A stretch of DNA of 64,000 nucleotides from Halovenus carboxidivorans (GCF_009831575.1 NZ_WUUT01000001.1:643345-707344), one strand, 5' to 3'. Shown: positions 26,998 through 36,955, counted from the stretch's first letter. Notes: generated by a model not told the origin, from the letters alone. Numbers and translations: made by a program.

Positions 26998-28170
26998 TCA
27001 GTCCCGCAGGTCGTAGAGCCGTCTGAACGCCGTCGGCGGAAACCGCAGTTCGATCCGGCTGGGCGGACGCCCCTTCCCTCTGGAATCCCCCTGGACGCGT
27101 TCGACGATACCGATCTCGGCCATCTCGTAGAGGAACCGCTTGACCGTGCCGGAGGTGAGGTCGACGTTCGGGGAGTCGCTGATCGCGTCGGTCGTGACGG
27201 TGACCGACCGCCGCTGGCGGTCGTCGAGTTCGACCAGTTCCCGGAGCACGAGCTGTTTGTTCTCCGGCAGCGAGAGGATCCGGCCGAGCGAGACTGACGG
27301 CTGGGGAATCTCCTCGTAGGCGGTTTCGAGGTCGGCCTCGGTCACCTGGGTCCGACCCGCCCGGCTCGCCCGATCCGCGGCGATAAACAGCGCGGTGAGC
27401 GCGTCGTAGGCGTTGCCGTCGGCCCAGTCGGCGATCTGGCGGGCGAGGTCGTGACGAAGCGCCTGCTGGCTCAGACCCGCCGACGCCCGGGTCATCACCA
27501 CGTCGACCAGAATCTGTGGCTGGTAGGCGTCGATCCGGATCGACCGCGCGGTGTACTCGGACAGCGGGACCGTCTCTGGCTCTCCACGGCCGACGGCCAG
27601 CCAACTCGTGTTGTTCGGCAGGCCGGCGAAGAGGTCGATCAACTCGGACAGATCGACCGTGTTCGGCTCGTCGACGTGATCGACCGCGACGACGACGCCC
27701 GTCTCCGTCTGGTCGAGTTCGGTCTGAAGCCGCTCGCGGATCCGTTCGGTGCTGATCCCGTGAGCCGGGACGGGATCGTCGGTCAGCGCGTCGAGCACGG
27801 CGTGATAGAACTCGAATCCGGTCTGTGTCTCCCGCAGGTCGACGTAGACGAACCCCGGCGAAGAGGGGGATCTGACGCGCGTGCTCGTGTGGATCACCGA
27901 CCGCTGTTCCGCCGAGAAGCGATCGAGCCGCGAGAACAGCGCTGTCACGACGGCGGATTTGCCGGCACCGGCTGGCCCGTACGCGTAGGCGTTCGGCGGT
28001 AACCTGCCGTCGAAGACCGGATCGAGATGATCGAGCAATCGCTCGAAGACGGGCCCTCGATTCGACGGCTCGTCGACGTGAGCAACCGGTGATAGCGTCT
28101 CGTAATCCCGGATCAGCACCGGGCCGTCGTCACGCCGCTGGCGGCGTCGGATTCGCGCGTCGATATCCAT
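26998..28170 (-). CDS. Orc1/Cdc6-like AAA+ ATPase
   Basis: The 390-residue protein has Walker A GPAGAGKSAVV near residue 65, a degenerate Walker B (VVVAVDHVDEP near 160), and a C-terminal winged helix (about 290-385, ending in PPSRIELRFPPTAFRRL). This is the layout of archaeal Orc1/Cdc6 proteins, although its Walker B and sensor regions are divergent. Many haloarchaeal paralogues of this kind have no known origin. I see no obvious origin recognition box in the adjacent 235-base gap, so initiator activity is unproven. Confidence 0.8.
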   Translation of the reverse strand: MDIDARIRRRQRRDDGPVLIRDYETLSPVAHVDEPSNRGPVFERLLDHLDPVFDGRLPPNAYAYGPAGAGKSAVVTALFSRLDRFSAEQRSVIHTSTRVRSPSSPGFVYVDLRETQTGFEFYHAVLDALTDDPVPAHGISTERIRERLQTELDQTETGVVVAVDHVDEPNTVDLSELIDLFAGLPNNTSWLAVGRGEPETVPLSEYTARSIRIDAYQPQILVDVVMTRASAGLSQQALRHDLARQIADWADGNAYDALTALFIAADRASRAGRTQVTEADLETAYEEIPQPSVSLGRILSLPENKQLVLRELVELDDRQRRSVTVTTDAISDSPNVDLTSGTVKRFLYEMAEIGIVERVQGDSRGKGRPPSRIELRFPPTAFRRLYDLRD

Positions 28171-28405
28171 GTGCGATCTACGGACGTAATCTATGTTGCT
28201 TTCGGCCTCATAAAAAGCGTCGGATTGGCCATATCTGGCCGTCTGCTTGCGGTTTCGTACCAGTTCCTACCGGAGAATCGCCGTCGGGGGTGTCGTCTCT
28301 GTCCGACAGATCACGGTCCGCCGCCGTTCCACGACCGGCGAACTGGGTTCGCGGCACAGAAACGCTGCGGGTCGAGTTAACTGGTTCCGAATTCGAACGG
28401 TACGC

Positions 28406-28669
28406 ATGACTCGGGAGCACTCGACCGACCCGCAGCCGTTCACTCGCCGCCTGCTCAGAGTCGTCGTCTCGATTGTCGTCCTCGCGCCGGTCTCCGTGTT
28501 CGTCGGCTACGGGGGCGGGCTCCTGTTGACCGCCAGCGCAGCGCTCGGCGGGCCGGACCCGACGACCGACGACGGCGACCCGCTCCGCGAGCGGCTGTTG
28601 GCCTGGCCGGACCGGAATCGGGAGGTCATGCGGACCAACGGCCGGGCGGACCTCCCGCTGTCCCCGTAG
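28406..28669 (+). CDS. Small single-span membrane protein, unknown
   Basis: The 87-residue product has one hydrophobic segment (about 17-45, VVVSIVVLAPVSVFVGYGGGLLL) flanked by a basic N-terminus (RRLLRVV) and an acidic, Arg-containing C-terminal region. The ATG at 28406 is the first that puts the membrane segment near the N-terminus. Its stop directly abuts the stop of the convergent kinase gene. Function unknown. Confidence 0.6.
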   Translation: MTREHSTDPQPFTRRLLRVVVSIVVLAPVSVFVGYGGGLLLTASAALGGPDPTTDDGDPLRERLLAWPDRNREVMRTNGRADLPLSP

Positions 28670-29746
28670 CTACGCCGCCGGGAGTCTGATCGTGAACTCC
28701 GTCCCGCGGGGCTCGTTCGCCGCGGCCGTGATCGAGCCGCCGTAACTCTCGATCATCGTCTGGACGAAATACAGGCCGAACCCGCCGCTGTCGCCCGTTC
28801 CGCCGCCCTGCCAGGAGAACAGTTCGCCCCGCTCGTCGTCCGGGATTCCGGGGCCGTTGTCCGCGATAGACACTGTCACCGTCTCCCCGGACTGTTCGGC
28901 GTCGACCGTGATCCGGGGCTGATCGGTGTCGTTGTGCTCGACGGCGTTGGTGAGCAGGTTGTGAAACACCTCGGGGAGCATCTCGTTGGCACGGACCGAG
29001 AGACCGAACGGGATCGACGTCTCGATGCGCACGTCTTCGCCCATCTGCTCGACGGTCTCCACCTGACCCTCGACGACCGTCGAGAGGTCGACCGCCTCCA
29101 GATCCTGCTGCTCGCCGTGGGTGATCCCCTCGATCATCACCTGGATCTTCTCGGTCAGATCCGTGATGTTTTCGCTCCAGTCGATGATCGTCTCCGCGCG
29201 CTCGCGCTGCTCGCCGTCTAACTCCGGTTCGAGCAGGTGGGCGTTTCGCTTGATCACCTCGATCCCGTTGTTCACGTCGTGACGGAGGATGCTGCTGAAG
29301 AACCCGAGCTGTTCGGTCCGCCGGCGTAGCTCCTGTTCCTGACGCTCGCGCTCGACGGCGTACCGCAACGAACGCCACAGCGTCTCCGCGTCGAGGTCAC
29401 CTTTCGGGAGGTAATCCTGCGCGCCCTGCTGGATCGCTTCGATTGCCGTCTCGCTGTCGTCGAGCCCCGTCAGGACGATGATCGCGGTCGTCTCGACGGT
29501 TTCGTCGACCCGTTCGAGCGTCTCGATACCCGTCGTCTCCGGGAGTCCCAGATCCAGGAAGACGAGTTCGTAGCTGCCCGATTCCAGCGCCGTCTCCGCC
29601 TCGGTGAGACTCTCGACGTGGGTCACCGCCACCTCCTCGCCGAGCGGGTGCGTCGACCCGTCCCGGAGGTGGTGCTCGACGAGTTTGGCGTCGCCCGGAT
29701 TGTCCTCGACGAGTAACACCGCGAGCGGTTCGTCTCCCGCCGTCAT
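28670..29746 (-). CDS. Receiver-histidine kinase hybrid
   Basis: The 358-residue protein has a response-regulator receiver domain (residues 8-130; acidic DN near 16, phospho-acceptor Asp in LVFLDLGLPE near 60, Lys in YLPKGD near 112). A histidine kinase with the H-box FFSSILRHDVNNGIEVI near 155 and an HATPase domain follows (N-box NLLTNAVEHN, G1 DNGPGIPDDE, G2 GGFGLYFVQT). It lacks membrane spans and so is cytosolic. It lies directly downstream of a lone receiver gene in the same orientation and may be co-transcribed with it. Confidence 0.92.
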   Translation of the reverse strand: MTAGDEPLAVLLVEDNPGDAKLVEHHLRDGSTHPLGEEVAVTHVESLTEAETALESGSYELVFLDLGLPETTGIETLERVDETVETTAIIVLTGLDDSETAIEAIQQGAQDYLPKGDLDAETLWRSLRYAVERERQEQELRRRTEQLGFFSSILRHDVNNGIEVIKRNAHLLEPELDGEQRERAETIIDWSENITDLTEKIQVMIEGITHGEQQDLEAVDLSTVVEGQVETVEQMGEDVRIETSIPFGLSVRANEMLPEVFHNLLTNAVEHNDTDQPRITVDAEQSGETVTVSIADNGPGIPDDERGELFSWQGGGTGDSGGFGLYFVQTMIESYGGSITAAANEPRGTEFTIRLPAA

Positions 29747-29780
29747 CGTTCCCCCTCCGTTCGTGTGTGCAGTGTCGCCC

Positions 29781-30224
29781 TCATTTCGGTGGCATCTTGA
29801 CGACCTCGAACCAGAAGTTCTCGAGGTGTCCGATGATCTCGACGAAGCCGTCGAAATCCACCGGCTTCGTCAGGTACGCGTTCGCACTCAGTTCGTACGA
29901 GCGGACGACGTCCTCTTCGGCTTCCGAACTGGTCAGGACCACGACGGGAATCCGGCTGAGTTCCGGATCGGCCTCCATATCTTCCATCACCTGCCTGCCG
30001 TCCTTTTTCGGCATGTTCAGGTCCAGCAAGAGGAGATCCGGCATCGGCGTGTCGGCGTACTCACCCTCGCTTTTGAGAAACTTCATCGCCTCTACCCCGT
30101 CGTTGACGACGTGGAGATTGTTGAGCAAGTCGCCCTGATCGAGGGCCTTCCTCGTCAACTTCACGTCGCCCGGATTGTCCTCCGCGAGCAGGATTTCGAT
30201 CGGTTCGCGTTCTTGTGAGCCCAC
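29781..30224 (-). CDS. Single-domain response regulator
   Basis: The 147-residue receiver protein has IEILLAEDNPGDVKLTRKAL, phospho-acceptor Asp in LLLLDLNMPKKDGRQVM, Thr in VVVLTSSEAEEDV and Lys in YLTKPVDFDGF. It resembles the Rcp1/CheY-like receivers frequent in haloarchaea. The start is taken as the GTG at 30224: a TATA-like cttaaat at about 30259-30265 implies transcription from about 30235, which rules out the longer start at 30332. Confidence 0.9.
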   Translation of the reverse strand: MGSQEREPIEILLAEDNPGDVKLTRKALDQGDLLNNLHVVNDGVEAMKFLKSEGEYADTPMPDLLLLDLNMPKKDGRQVMEDMEADPELSRIPVVVLTSSEAEEDVVRSYELSANAYLTKPVDFDGFVEIIGHLENFWFEVVKMPPK

Positions 30225-30325
30225 TGTGATTCCCTGAATCTGGTAGGTAGTACTGGAATTTAAGTGTTCCCGCCGGATCCCACCGCCCGCCACCGTTTTA
30301 TGCGTGCAACGGCACCTCTCTGTGG

Positions 30326-31792
30326 ATGTCACTCGACAAGCGACGGTACGCCGTTCTGTTGGCCGGACTCGGTGCTTTGCTGGCGGTGTTTCCGCTGCTC
30401 GATGTCTACGCCGACTGGGCGGAGCAAGGTGAACCGCTGTGGCTCACGCTCGCGGAGAACAGTCTCCCGCTTCTCCTGACGGCGGTGCTCGTCGCCGGGA
30501 GCGTCTGGCTGTACTACAACCGTGAAGAGATCTACCTCGCGATGATTCTCCGGTGGGGAGTCGTCGGCCTGATCGGAATTCTCCTCATCTTCGCGTGGGT
30601 GCTCGGTCTCCAGTCGTTTCAGGAGCAGTTCAAACCGGTGGTCCTCGGGACCCACACCGCCATCGGCGGGGCAATCGCCGGCGGTACCATCGGCTACGCG
30701 ATGGCGCGCAACCGCGAGTCCCGCGAGCAAATCGAGGCCGAACGCGACCGCTGGTCGGCGCTGTTCGAGAACGATCCCAACGGCGTCGTCGACCTGGCGT
30801 TCGAGAGCGGCGAACCGGTGATCGCGGCCGCGAACGAGCGGTTCGTCGACCTCTTCGACGCCGCGGATCCGTCCGGGCGTTCGCTTCTCTCGGTCGTCGA
30901 TCACGGTTCTTCGGAGGCCGACCGGATCACCGACTCGATTCGCCGCGGCGAGCGATACAGCACCGAACTGACGGTGACGACCGGAGAGCAACGCCTGTAT
31001 CTCACGACGCAGATCGTCCCCTACGGCGAGGACAGCGAACCGACGGCGTTTGCCATCTACAGCGATATCACGGACCTGCGGGAGACACAGGAGCAACTCC
31101 AGCGCCAGATGGACCAACTCGAAGCCTCGAACGAGCGACTCCAGCAGTTCGCTTACATCGCCTCACACGACCTGCAGGAACCGCTCCGGATGGTGTCGAG
31201 TTACATGAGCCTGCTCGAAAGCGAGTACCGCGACGAACTCGACGAGGAGGCCAAGGAGTACATCGACTTCGCGGCCAACGGCGCCACCCGGATGCAGGAC
31301 ATGATCGACGCGCTGCTCGAGTACTCTCGGGTTCGAACCGAGGGCGAGGAGTTCACCGAGACGGACGCGACGGCGGTGCTCGAAGAGACGATCCAGAGTC
31401 TCGAACTCCAGATCGACGAGGCGGGCGCGACGGTCGCCTACGACGACCTCCCGACGGTCGAGGCCGACCGGAGCCAACTCGGCCAGCTGTTCCAGAACCT
31501 GATCGCCAACGCAATCGACCACGGCGACGGGCCGACGATCACCGTCGAAAGCGAGCGCCGCGACGGCAGCGTGGTCTTCTCCGTCGCCGACGACGGTCCG
31601 GGCATCCCCGAGTCCCAGCAGGAGACGATCTTCGAGCTGTTCAAACAGGGCGACCGCGAGAGCGACGGCACCGGGATGGGGCTGGCTATCTGTGACCGCA
31701 TCGTCTCCAGACACGGCGGCGAGATCTGGGTCGAATCCGAAGACGGCGAGGGCGCGACGTTTTACTTCTCGATTCCACAGGACCGGGCGTGA
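30326..31792 (+). CDS. Membrane-anchored PAS histidine kinase
   Basis: The 488-residue protein has four hydrophobic segments in the first 130 residues. A PAS domain (about 145-250, WSALFENDPNGVVDLAFESG onward), a coiled stretch, the H-box QFAYIASHDLQEPLRMVSSYM near 278, and a complete HATPase domain (NLIANAIDHGDG, DDGPGIPESQ, GTGMGLAICDRIV) follow. It is divergently transcribed from the lone response regulator and is a likely partner. A tttatg element lies about 30 bases upstream of the ATG. Confidence 0.93.
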   Translation: MSLDKRRYAVLLAGLGALLAVFPLLDVYADWAEQGEPLWLTLAENSLPLLLTAVLVAGSVWLYYNREEIYLAMILRWGVVGLIGILLIFAWVLGLQSFQEQFKPVVLGTHTAIGGAIAGGTIGYAMARNRESREQIEAERDRWSALFENDPNGVVDLAFESGEPVIAAANERFVDLFDAADPSGRSLLSVVDHGSSEADRITDSIRRGERYSTELTVTTGEQRLYLTTQIVPYGEDSEPTAFAIYSDITDLRETQEQLQRQMDQLEASNERLQQFAYIASHDLQEPLRMVSSYMSLLESEYRDELDEEAKEYIDFAANGATRMQDMIDALLEYSRVRTEGEEFTETDATAVLEETIQSLELQIDEAGATVAYDDLPTVEADRSQLGQLFQNLIANAIDHGDGPTITVESERRDGSVVFSVADDGPGIPESQQETIFELFKQGDRESDGTGMGLAICDRIVSRHGGEIWVESEDGEGATFYFSIPQDRA

Positions 31793-31807
31793 GCCGTCTC
31801 GCCCGGA

Positions 31808-33319
31808 TCAGTCGTCCGCAGGCGCGGCCTCGGGGCGGTACGCCTGGCTGATCGACTTCCACTTGTCGGTGCGAAAGCGCCAGTAGTTGATCGCCGCCGG
31901 CACCGCCGTCTCCGCGAGGAAGGCGAGATACAGCCCCCACAGCCCGAGCGCGGGGATCGAGATTGCCGGCGTACTCGCCCCGACCAGCGGCAGCGTCTTC
32001 GCGCCGACGGAGAGGCCGGCCGCGCCGAGGTACGCGAGTGGGATGGAGACGCAGAACATCCCGAGGAACTGGCTGACGAAGGTCACGCGCGTGTCGCCGC
32101 TCGCGTCCAGCGGTCCCGCGGCGGCACCCGCGACCCCCTGGAAGACGATCGAGAAACTCGCGGCGTAGACGAGATTGATCGCGATCGGAATCTCCGGGCT
32201 CGTGGGATCGCTCGCGAACAGCACGACGATCTGCTCGGCAAACAGCGCCACGAGAATCGCCGAGACGGCGTAGGTCGCCGCCGAGAAGCGGATGATATCG
32301 CGACCGTACGACTCGGCTTCGGCCTCGTCGTTCTGGCCCAGCGCCTGCCCGACGAGACTGGAGGAGGCGAGGCCGAACCCCCAGCCGGGGGTGTTCATGA
32401 CGCCCCAGATCCGACGGGCGATCACCCACCCCGCGACGGTGTTCTCCCCGAAGATGTCGAGGATTCCGAGCATCGGGAACTGGAAGGTCGTCCAGACGAG
32501 GTTCCGCAGGCCGACGGGGGTCCCGATCGTGACCAGATCACGGACCATTTCGGGCTCGGCCCACCGCCCGACGGGCGAGATCCGGACGGGGAAGGCACCG
32601 ATGACCGGCAGTCTGCCGAAGACGAGCCCGACCGCGAAGGCCGCCGTGATGACGACGTTCGAGAGGACGGTACCGAGCGCGGCGCCGGCGACGCCCCAGC
32701 CCAGCCCGAAGATGAACACGGCGTTGAGCAGGATGTTCGCGACCGCGCCGCTGCCTCGTAGTTGCATCGCCGTGTAGGCGTCGTCGGCACCGACCAGCGT
32801 TCGACTCCCGACCAGGTTCAGCGCGGCGAACGGGATTCCCAGGCCGACGATCCGGAGATAGGTCGTCCCCGCCGCAATCGCGCCCTCGTTTCCGCTGAGT
32901 ACCGAGATGAACGGCTCCGGGAAGAGATAGAAGACCGTGGCCAGCGGCACTGTCAGCACGACTGCAAGCAGGGCGCTGGATCGCACCGCCCGCCCGAGTT
33001 CGGTCCAGGACTCCGCGCCGTAGCGCTGTGAGACCATGGCGATGGTTCCGCCGGCGACGCCGCCGCCGACGGCGAACGCGAGCCCCCAGAACGGACTCGC
33101 GAAGCCGACGCCCGCCACTGCGGTGGTGCCGACGGCGACGCCGACCATCGCCACGTCGACGGCGTTTTTCGACATCCGGGCGATGCCGGTGACGACGCGC
33201 GGCCACGCCAGTTCGGTCGTCTTGATCGCCCGGTCGCGGTCGATCAGTCCCAGTCTGGCCAGTCCCAGCCCTATCCACAGGATCGTCCGCTGGACCGGAT
33301 TGGGGATTCGCGAACTCAC
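31808..33319 (-). CDS. MATE-family multidrug/Na+ antiporter
   Basis: The 503-residue membrane protein has about twelve spans in two MatE halves (for example AMVGVAVGTTAVAGVGFASPF in the first and WVIARRIWGVMNTPGWGFGLASSSLVGQALGQ in the second). It begins from a GTG at 33319 that overlaps the TetR stop by four bases, so regulator and pump are one operon. Family members export organic cations in exchange for Na+ or H+. Confidence 0.92.
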   Translation of the reverse strand: MSSRIPNPVQRTILWIGLGLARLGLIDRDRAIKTTELAWPRVVTGIARMSKNAVDVAMVGVAVGTTAVAGVGFASPFWGLAFAVGGGVAGGTIAMVSQRYGAESWTELGRAVRSSALLAVVLTVPLATVFYLFPEPFISVLSGNEGAIAAGTTYLRIVGLGIPFAALNLVGSRTLVGADDAYTAMQLRGSGAVANILLNAVFIFGLGWGVAGAALGTVLSNVVITAAFAVGLVFGRLPVIGAFPVRISPVGRWAEPEMVRDLVTIGTPVGLRNLVWTTFQFPMLGILDIFGENTVAGWVIARRIWGVMNTPGWGFGLASSSLVGQALGQNDEAEAESYGRDIIRFSAATYAVSAILVALFAEQIVVLFASDPTSPEIPIAINLVYAASFSIVFQGVAGAAAGPLDASGDTRVTFVSQFLGMFCVSIPLAYLGAAGLSVGAKTLPLVGASTPAISIPALGLWGLYLAFLAETAVPAAINYWRFRTDKWKSISQAYRPEAAPADD

Positions 33320-33948
33320 TCGTCTCTGTCCAGATCCGCGAGCACTGCATCGAGGTCGGGGAGTTCGACCCCCTCTTCGAGAATCGGTCCGACGATCTGT
33401 GTCAGCGCCTGTTCGACGACCGTCCGCGTGTAGGTCTCGTTGGCCTCGCCGAGGGTGATCTGGCGGGTCCGGGCACCGTCGAGCGTCGCCACGAGCAACG
33501 CGGCCGTCCGCTCGGGATCGACCTCCTCGAAGACGCCGCTGTCGATCCCCTCGGTGATGATCTCCGCGGCCGTGGACCTGAGAATCTCGTCGCTTCGCTC
33601 CAGTTGCTCGCGGATCCGGTCGTTGAACGGCCCCTGCGAGCGCATCTCCAGAAGCGCCAGGTGAAACTGCTCGCGGCCGCTGTCCTCGGGGGTGAACACG
33701 AACCGCGCGACGAACTCGACGAGCCGTTCGGTCGGCGGCCGACCGTCCCGACAGGCCATCCGCTGCTCGTAATCCGAGAGGAGATCGTCCAGAAACGCGA
33801 CCAGCAGGTCCTCCTTGGTGTCGTAGTGATAGTGCAGCAGCGACTTGCTCTTCTCGCTCTCGTCGGCGATGTCCTGCATCGTCAACTCGGCGTAGCCGTG
33901 CTCGCGCAGGGCCTGATCGACCGCCTCCATGATCTCGTCGTCGCTCAT
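33316..33948 (-). CDS. TetR/AcrR-family repressor
   Basis: The 210-residue protein has an N-terminal TetR HTH (ELTMQDIADESEKSKSLLHYHYDTKEDLLVAFLDDLL) and a helical ligand domain. It is co-transcribed with the downstream MATE exporter (4-base overlap). A perfect 18-bp palindrome lies directly against its start codon, so it very likely represses its own operon and releases on binding an exported compound. Confidence 0.95.
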   Translation of the reverse strand: MSDDEIMEAVDQALREHGYAELTMQDIADESEKSKSLLHYHYDTKEDLLVAFLDDLLSDYEQRMACRDGRPPTERLVEFVARFVFTPEDSGREQFHLALLEMRSQGPFNDRIREQLERSDEILRSTAAEIITEGIDSGVFEEVDPERTAALLVATLDGARTRQITLGEANETYTRTVVEQALTQIVGPILEEGVELPDLDAVLADLDRDE

Positions 33949-33966
33949 TGACTGACTAGTCAGTCA
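33949..33966. promoter_or_regulatory. Perfect 18-bp operator of the tetR-MATE operon
   Basis: TGACTGACTAGTCAGTCA is fully self-complementary and abuts the ATG of the TetR gene (33948). It probably covers the transcription start of a leaderless mRNA. Its form matches operators of the AcrR/TetR type. Confidence 0.85.
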
Positions 33967-33994
33967 GCCACGGCAAAATGCGTTTCGAGACCGC

Positions 33995-35269
33995 TCAGTC
34001 GCTCGCCTCCGCCACGCTGTTCGGCGTCCTGACCTCCTCGACCTGTGTCGCGACGAGCACCGTCCCGACGGCGGCCAGCGTCGCCGCGATCGTGAAGGGG
34101 ACGTGAAAGCCGAACCTGACCAGAAAGCCGGACATCAGCGGGCCCGCCGCGACGCCGAAACCGAACGCCATCGTCAGCACGGACAGCGTCGTCCCCGAAC
34201 TCCGGTTGCCGGCGATGTCTCCGGCCAGCGCCAGCGCCGGCGCGAAGACCATCGCCCCGGCGACGCCCTGCATGAAGCGAGCGCCGAACATGAGCCAGGA
34301 GTTGAAGATCACGCCCTGTGCGGCGGTCGTCGGCACGAGCAGCGCCATCCCGACCACGATGAACCGTCGTCGGCCGTAGAAATCGGTCGCTCGGCCGATG
34401 GGCGCTTGCAGCAGAATCTGCGCCAGCACGAACGCCGCGAACTGCAGGCCGAACATCGTCGCTCCCTGGTCGAGGCGCTGGTTGACGATATCGCCCAGCG
34501 TGGCGAAGACGGCGATGCCGGCCGCCATGAAAAACGAGATCACACCGAGCGTGAACACTGGATCGAGGACGTGTTTTCCCGTCGGATCGAGCACCGCGAT
34601 GCCGCCCGACTGCTCCTCCTCCTCGGCGGAATCGATCTCCGGGTCGCTGATGAGCACGGCGACGAGGGCAAACGCCACTGTCGCGGTGAACGCCGCGAAG
34701 TAGAAGGCGGCGTCGAAGCCGCTGAGCCGCAGCGTCCGGCCGGCGAGAGTCAGGCTGTACGGCCCGGAGTCGATGACTCCGCCGGCCGCGATTGGCCCGA
34801 CGCCGAACCCGACCAGTCGGAACGTGTTGTACGTCCCCATGTTGCCGCCGCGGTTGGTCTCCGTCGCGAGGTCGTTGACGAGCGCGACGGTCGTGGGGAT
34901 GATCAGCGCGCCTGCGATCCCCTGTAGCGTGCGCAGGCCGATCAGCTGCCAGTAGGCCGTGACGAAGGAGTACGCCAAACTGGCGGCGATCAGGATCGTC
35001 AGCCCGAGCAGCACGAAGACCTTCCGGCGGCCGGTCCGGTCGGAGAGCCGTCCGGTCACCGGCTGGAGCGGGCTGTTGACGAGACCGAACAGCGCGAGGA
35101 CGACACCGGTCAGCGCGACCTCTGTCAGGCCGAACGTCGTGCCGCCGACGAAATCGCTGGCGATAAACAGCGGTAACACGACGATCAGAAAGGAGTTTCC
35201 GACGGATTCGGACATCCGCGCCAGCGCGAGCGCGATCACCTGCGGGTTGACACCGAACAGCGTCTTCAT
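33995..35269 (-). CDS. Major facilitator superfamily transporter
   Basis: The 424-residue protein has about twelve spans with the MFS loop motif GRLSDRTGRRKVF between spans 2 and 3 and a related APIGRATDFYGRRR in the second half. An acidic central loop (EEEEQSGG) lies near residue 215. The pattern fits drug-efflux-type MFS. It lies upstream of the TetR gene with its own start; whether TetR also controls it is unknown. Confidence 0.92.
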   Translation of the reverse strand: MKTLFGVNPQVIALALARMSESVGNSFLIVVLPLFIASDFVGGTTFGLTEVALTGVVLALFGLVNSPLQPVTGRLSDRTGRRKVFVLLGLTILIAASLAYSFVTAYWQLIGLRTLQGIAGALIIPTTVALVNDLATETNRGGNMGTYNTFRLVGFGVGPIAAGGVIDSGPYSLTLAGRTLRLSGFDAAFYFAAFTATVAFALVAVLISDPEIDSAEEEEQSGGIAVLDPTGKHVLDPVFTLGVISFFMAAGIAVFATLGDIVNQRLDQGATMFGLQFAAFVLAQILLQAPIGRATDFYGRRRFIVVGMALLVPTTAAQGVIFNSWLMFGARFMQGVAGAMVFAPALALAGDIAGNRSSGTTLSVLTMAFGFGVAAGPLMSGFLVRFGFHVPFTIAATLAAVGTVLVATQVEEVRTPNSVAEASD

Positions 35270-35343
35270 CGGCTCTGCGACACCTCTCTCCGTCTCATTG
35301 CCGGACAGTACGGCATCGACCCCTTAGATAGTTCTGATTGTGC

Positions 35344-36873
35344 TCAGTCGTCGTCCTCCCGTTCGGCGGCTGAGCCGGCGTCGACGCCGATTTCGTCGCC
35401 GGTCCCGACGGGTTCCTCGGGCAGTTCCCGCTCGGGTCCGCTCTGGTCGATGACGCTTTCGGTCCACCGGCCCAGCCGGAACCAGCCGACGGCGACCAGA
35501 AAGGTCAGCGAGGCACCGACCGCGAAGGCCAGCCAGATGCCGTCGACCCCGACTCCGAGTCCCTGGAACGCGAGCGCCGTTCCCGGGACGGTGATCGTCG
35601 AGAACGCGAGCGCGATTGCAATCGGGACCCGAAAGATCCAGCGGGCCAGGAAGGACAGCGCCATCGCGACTTTCGTCTGCCCCGCTCCGCGGAAGCCGCC
35701 CTGGATCACCATCGTCCCACCGAAAAACGCCCAGAAGGGTGCGACGATGTACAGGAACCGCCTCCCCTCGGCGATCACCGCCGGGTCATCGACGAAGACC
35801 CCCATCATCGCCTCCGGAAACAGCACGCAGAGTCCACCCGCGGCGAACAGCAGCCCCATCGTCCCACCGACCCCGACCCAGGTCACCCGGGCGGCCCGGT
35901 CGGGCGTCTCCGCGCCGAGGTTCTGGCCGACGCCGGTCGCCGTCGCCTGTCCGACCGCGCCGGCGACCGACCACGAGACGGACATCAGACGGATCCCGAT
36001 CCCATACGCGGCGACGGCGGCGGTCCCGAACGGCGTGACGAACGCGGCCATCGTCACGGCGGCGAAACTCCGCGCCCAGCCGTCGACCGTCGCTGGATAC
36101 CCCACGTCGACCAGTTTTTTCAGCAGTGTGGGATCGGGAGCGAGGTCCCGAACCCGCAGGCGGACCCCGAACCCGCCCCGCAGGAGAATCGCGACGCCCG
36201 TCCCCGCGGCCAGCGCCCGCGAGAGAAACGTCGCCCACGCCGCGCCGCGGGTCCCCATCGCCGGCATCGGCCCCCAACCGAGGATGAACACCGGATCGAT
36301 GACGACGTTCAGCCCCGCCGAGATAACCACCAGCCACATCGCAGTCTTCGTGTCGCCGGCCCCCTGCAGGGCGGCCCGGAACGCGAAAAACAGGAAGGTC
36401 AGTGGAAGCGCGAAGAAGATCACCTCGATGTACGCCAGCGACTCGGTGAAGACCGCGCCCTCCGCGCCGATCAGGGTCAGCAGTTCACGCCTGAAGGCCC
36501 ACCCGAGCGCGGCGAGTGTGAGCGAGACGCCGAGTGTCAGAAGGATCGTCTGGGCGACGACACGGTCGGCCTGGCGGTCGTCGCCCGCACCGACGTACTG
36601 TGAGACAAGCGCAATCGTCGCCGCGGTGACGCCCATCGCCGTCGAGACGAACAGCCAGGTGAGCGGAAACATCAGCGATACCGCGGCGACGGCGTCGGAA
36701 CTCACGCGCCCGACCCAGAACATATCCGCCAGGTTGTACACTGTCTGGAGGAGGTTCCCCAGCACGAGCGGCCAGGCGAGTGTGAGCAGTTTCGGGGCGA
36801 TGGCCCCGCTCGTCATGTCGACCCCCTTGCGCTCGGTCCCTACCACTCCCTGTACTTGGCGGTCGGTTTTCAT
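35344..36873 (-). CDS. MATE-family antiporter (second)
   Basis: The 509-residue protein starts MKTDRQVQG and then has about twelve spans in the NorM/DinF pattern (VLGNLLQTVYNLADMFWVGRVSSDAVAAVSL; GIGIRLMSVSWSVAGAVGQATATGVGQNLGA). A 40-residue acidic tail follows. A start at 36924 would lie too near the promoter-like tacaaaatacg, so 36873 is preferred. It is only distantly similar to the MATE gene at 31.8 kb. Confidence 0.9.
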   Translation of the reverse strand: MKTDRQVQGVVGTERKGVDMTSGAIAPKLLTLAWPLVLGNLLQTVYNLADMFWVGRVSSDAVAAVSLMFPLTWLFVSTAMGVTAATIALVSQYVGAGDDRQADRVVAQTILLTLGVSLTLAALGWAFRRELLTLIGAEGAVFTESLAYIEVIFFALPLTFLFFAFRAALQGAGDTKTAMWLVVISAGLNVVIDPVFILGWGPMPAMGTRGAAWATFLSRALAAGTGVAILLRGGFGVRLRVRDLAPDPTLLKKLVDVGYPATVDGWARSFAAVTMAAFVTPFGTAAVAAYGIGIRLMSVSWSVAGAVGQATATGVGQNLGAETPDRAARVTWVGVGGTMGLLFAAGGLCVLFPEAMMGVFVDDPAVIAEGRRFLYIVAPFWAFFGGTMVIQGGFRGAGQTKVAMALSFLARWIFRVPIAIALAFSTITVPGTALAFQGLGVGVDGIWLAFAVGASLTFLVAVGWFRLGRWTESVIDQSGPERELPEEPVGTGDEIGVDAGSAAEREDDD

Positions 36874-36955
36874 CAAAGCGACGCTCCTCGTGACGAGTAT
36901 GCTGTCAACGCAGGGGAAACACAACGTATTTTGTACGAACAGACGAGGAGTCGGT

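Noticed and set aside
28171-28405. A replication origin beside the Orc1/Cdc6-like gene
   Set aside because: I found no paired origin recognition boxes or long A+T-rich unwinding stretch in this short gap.
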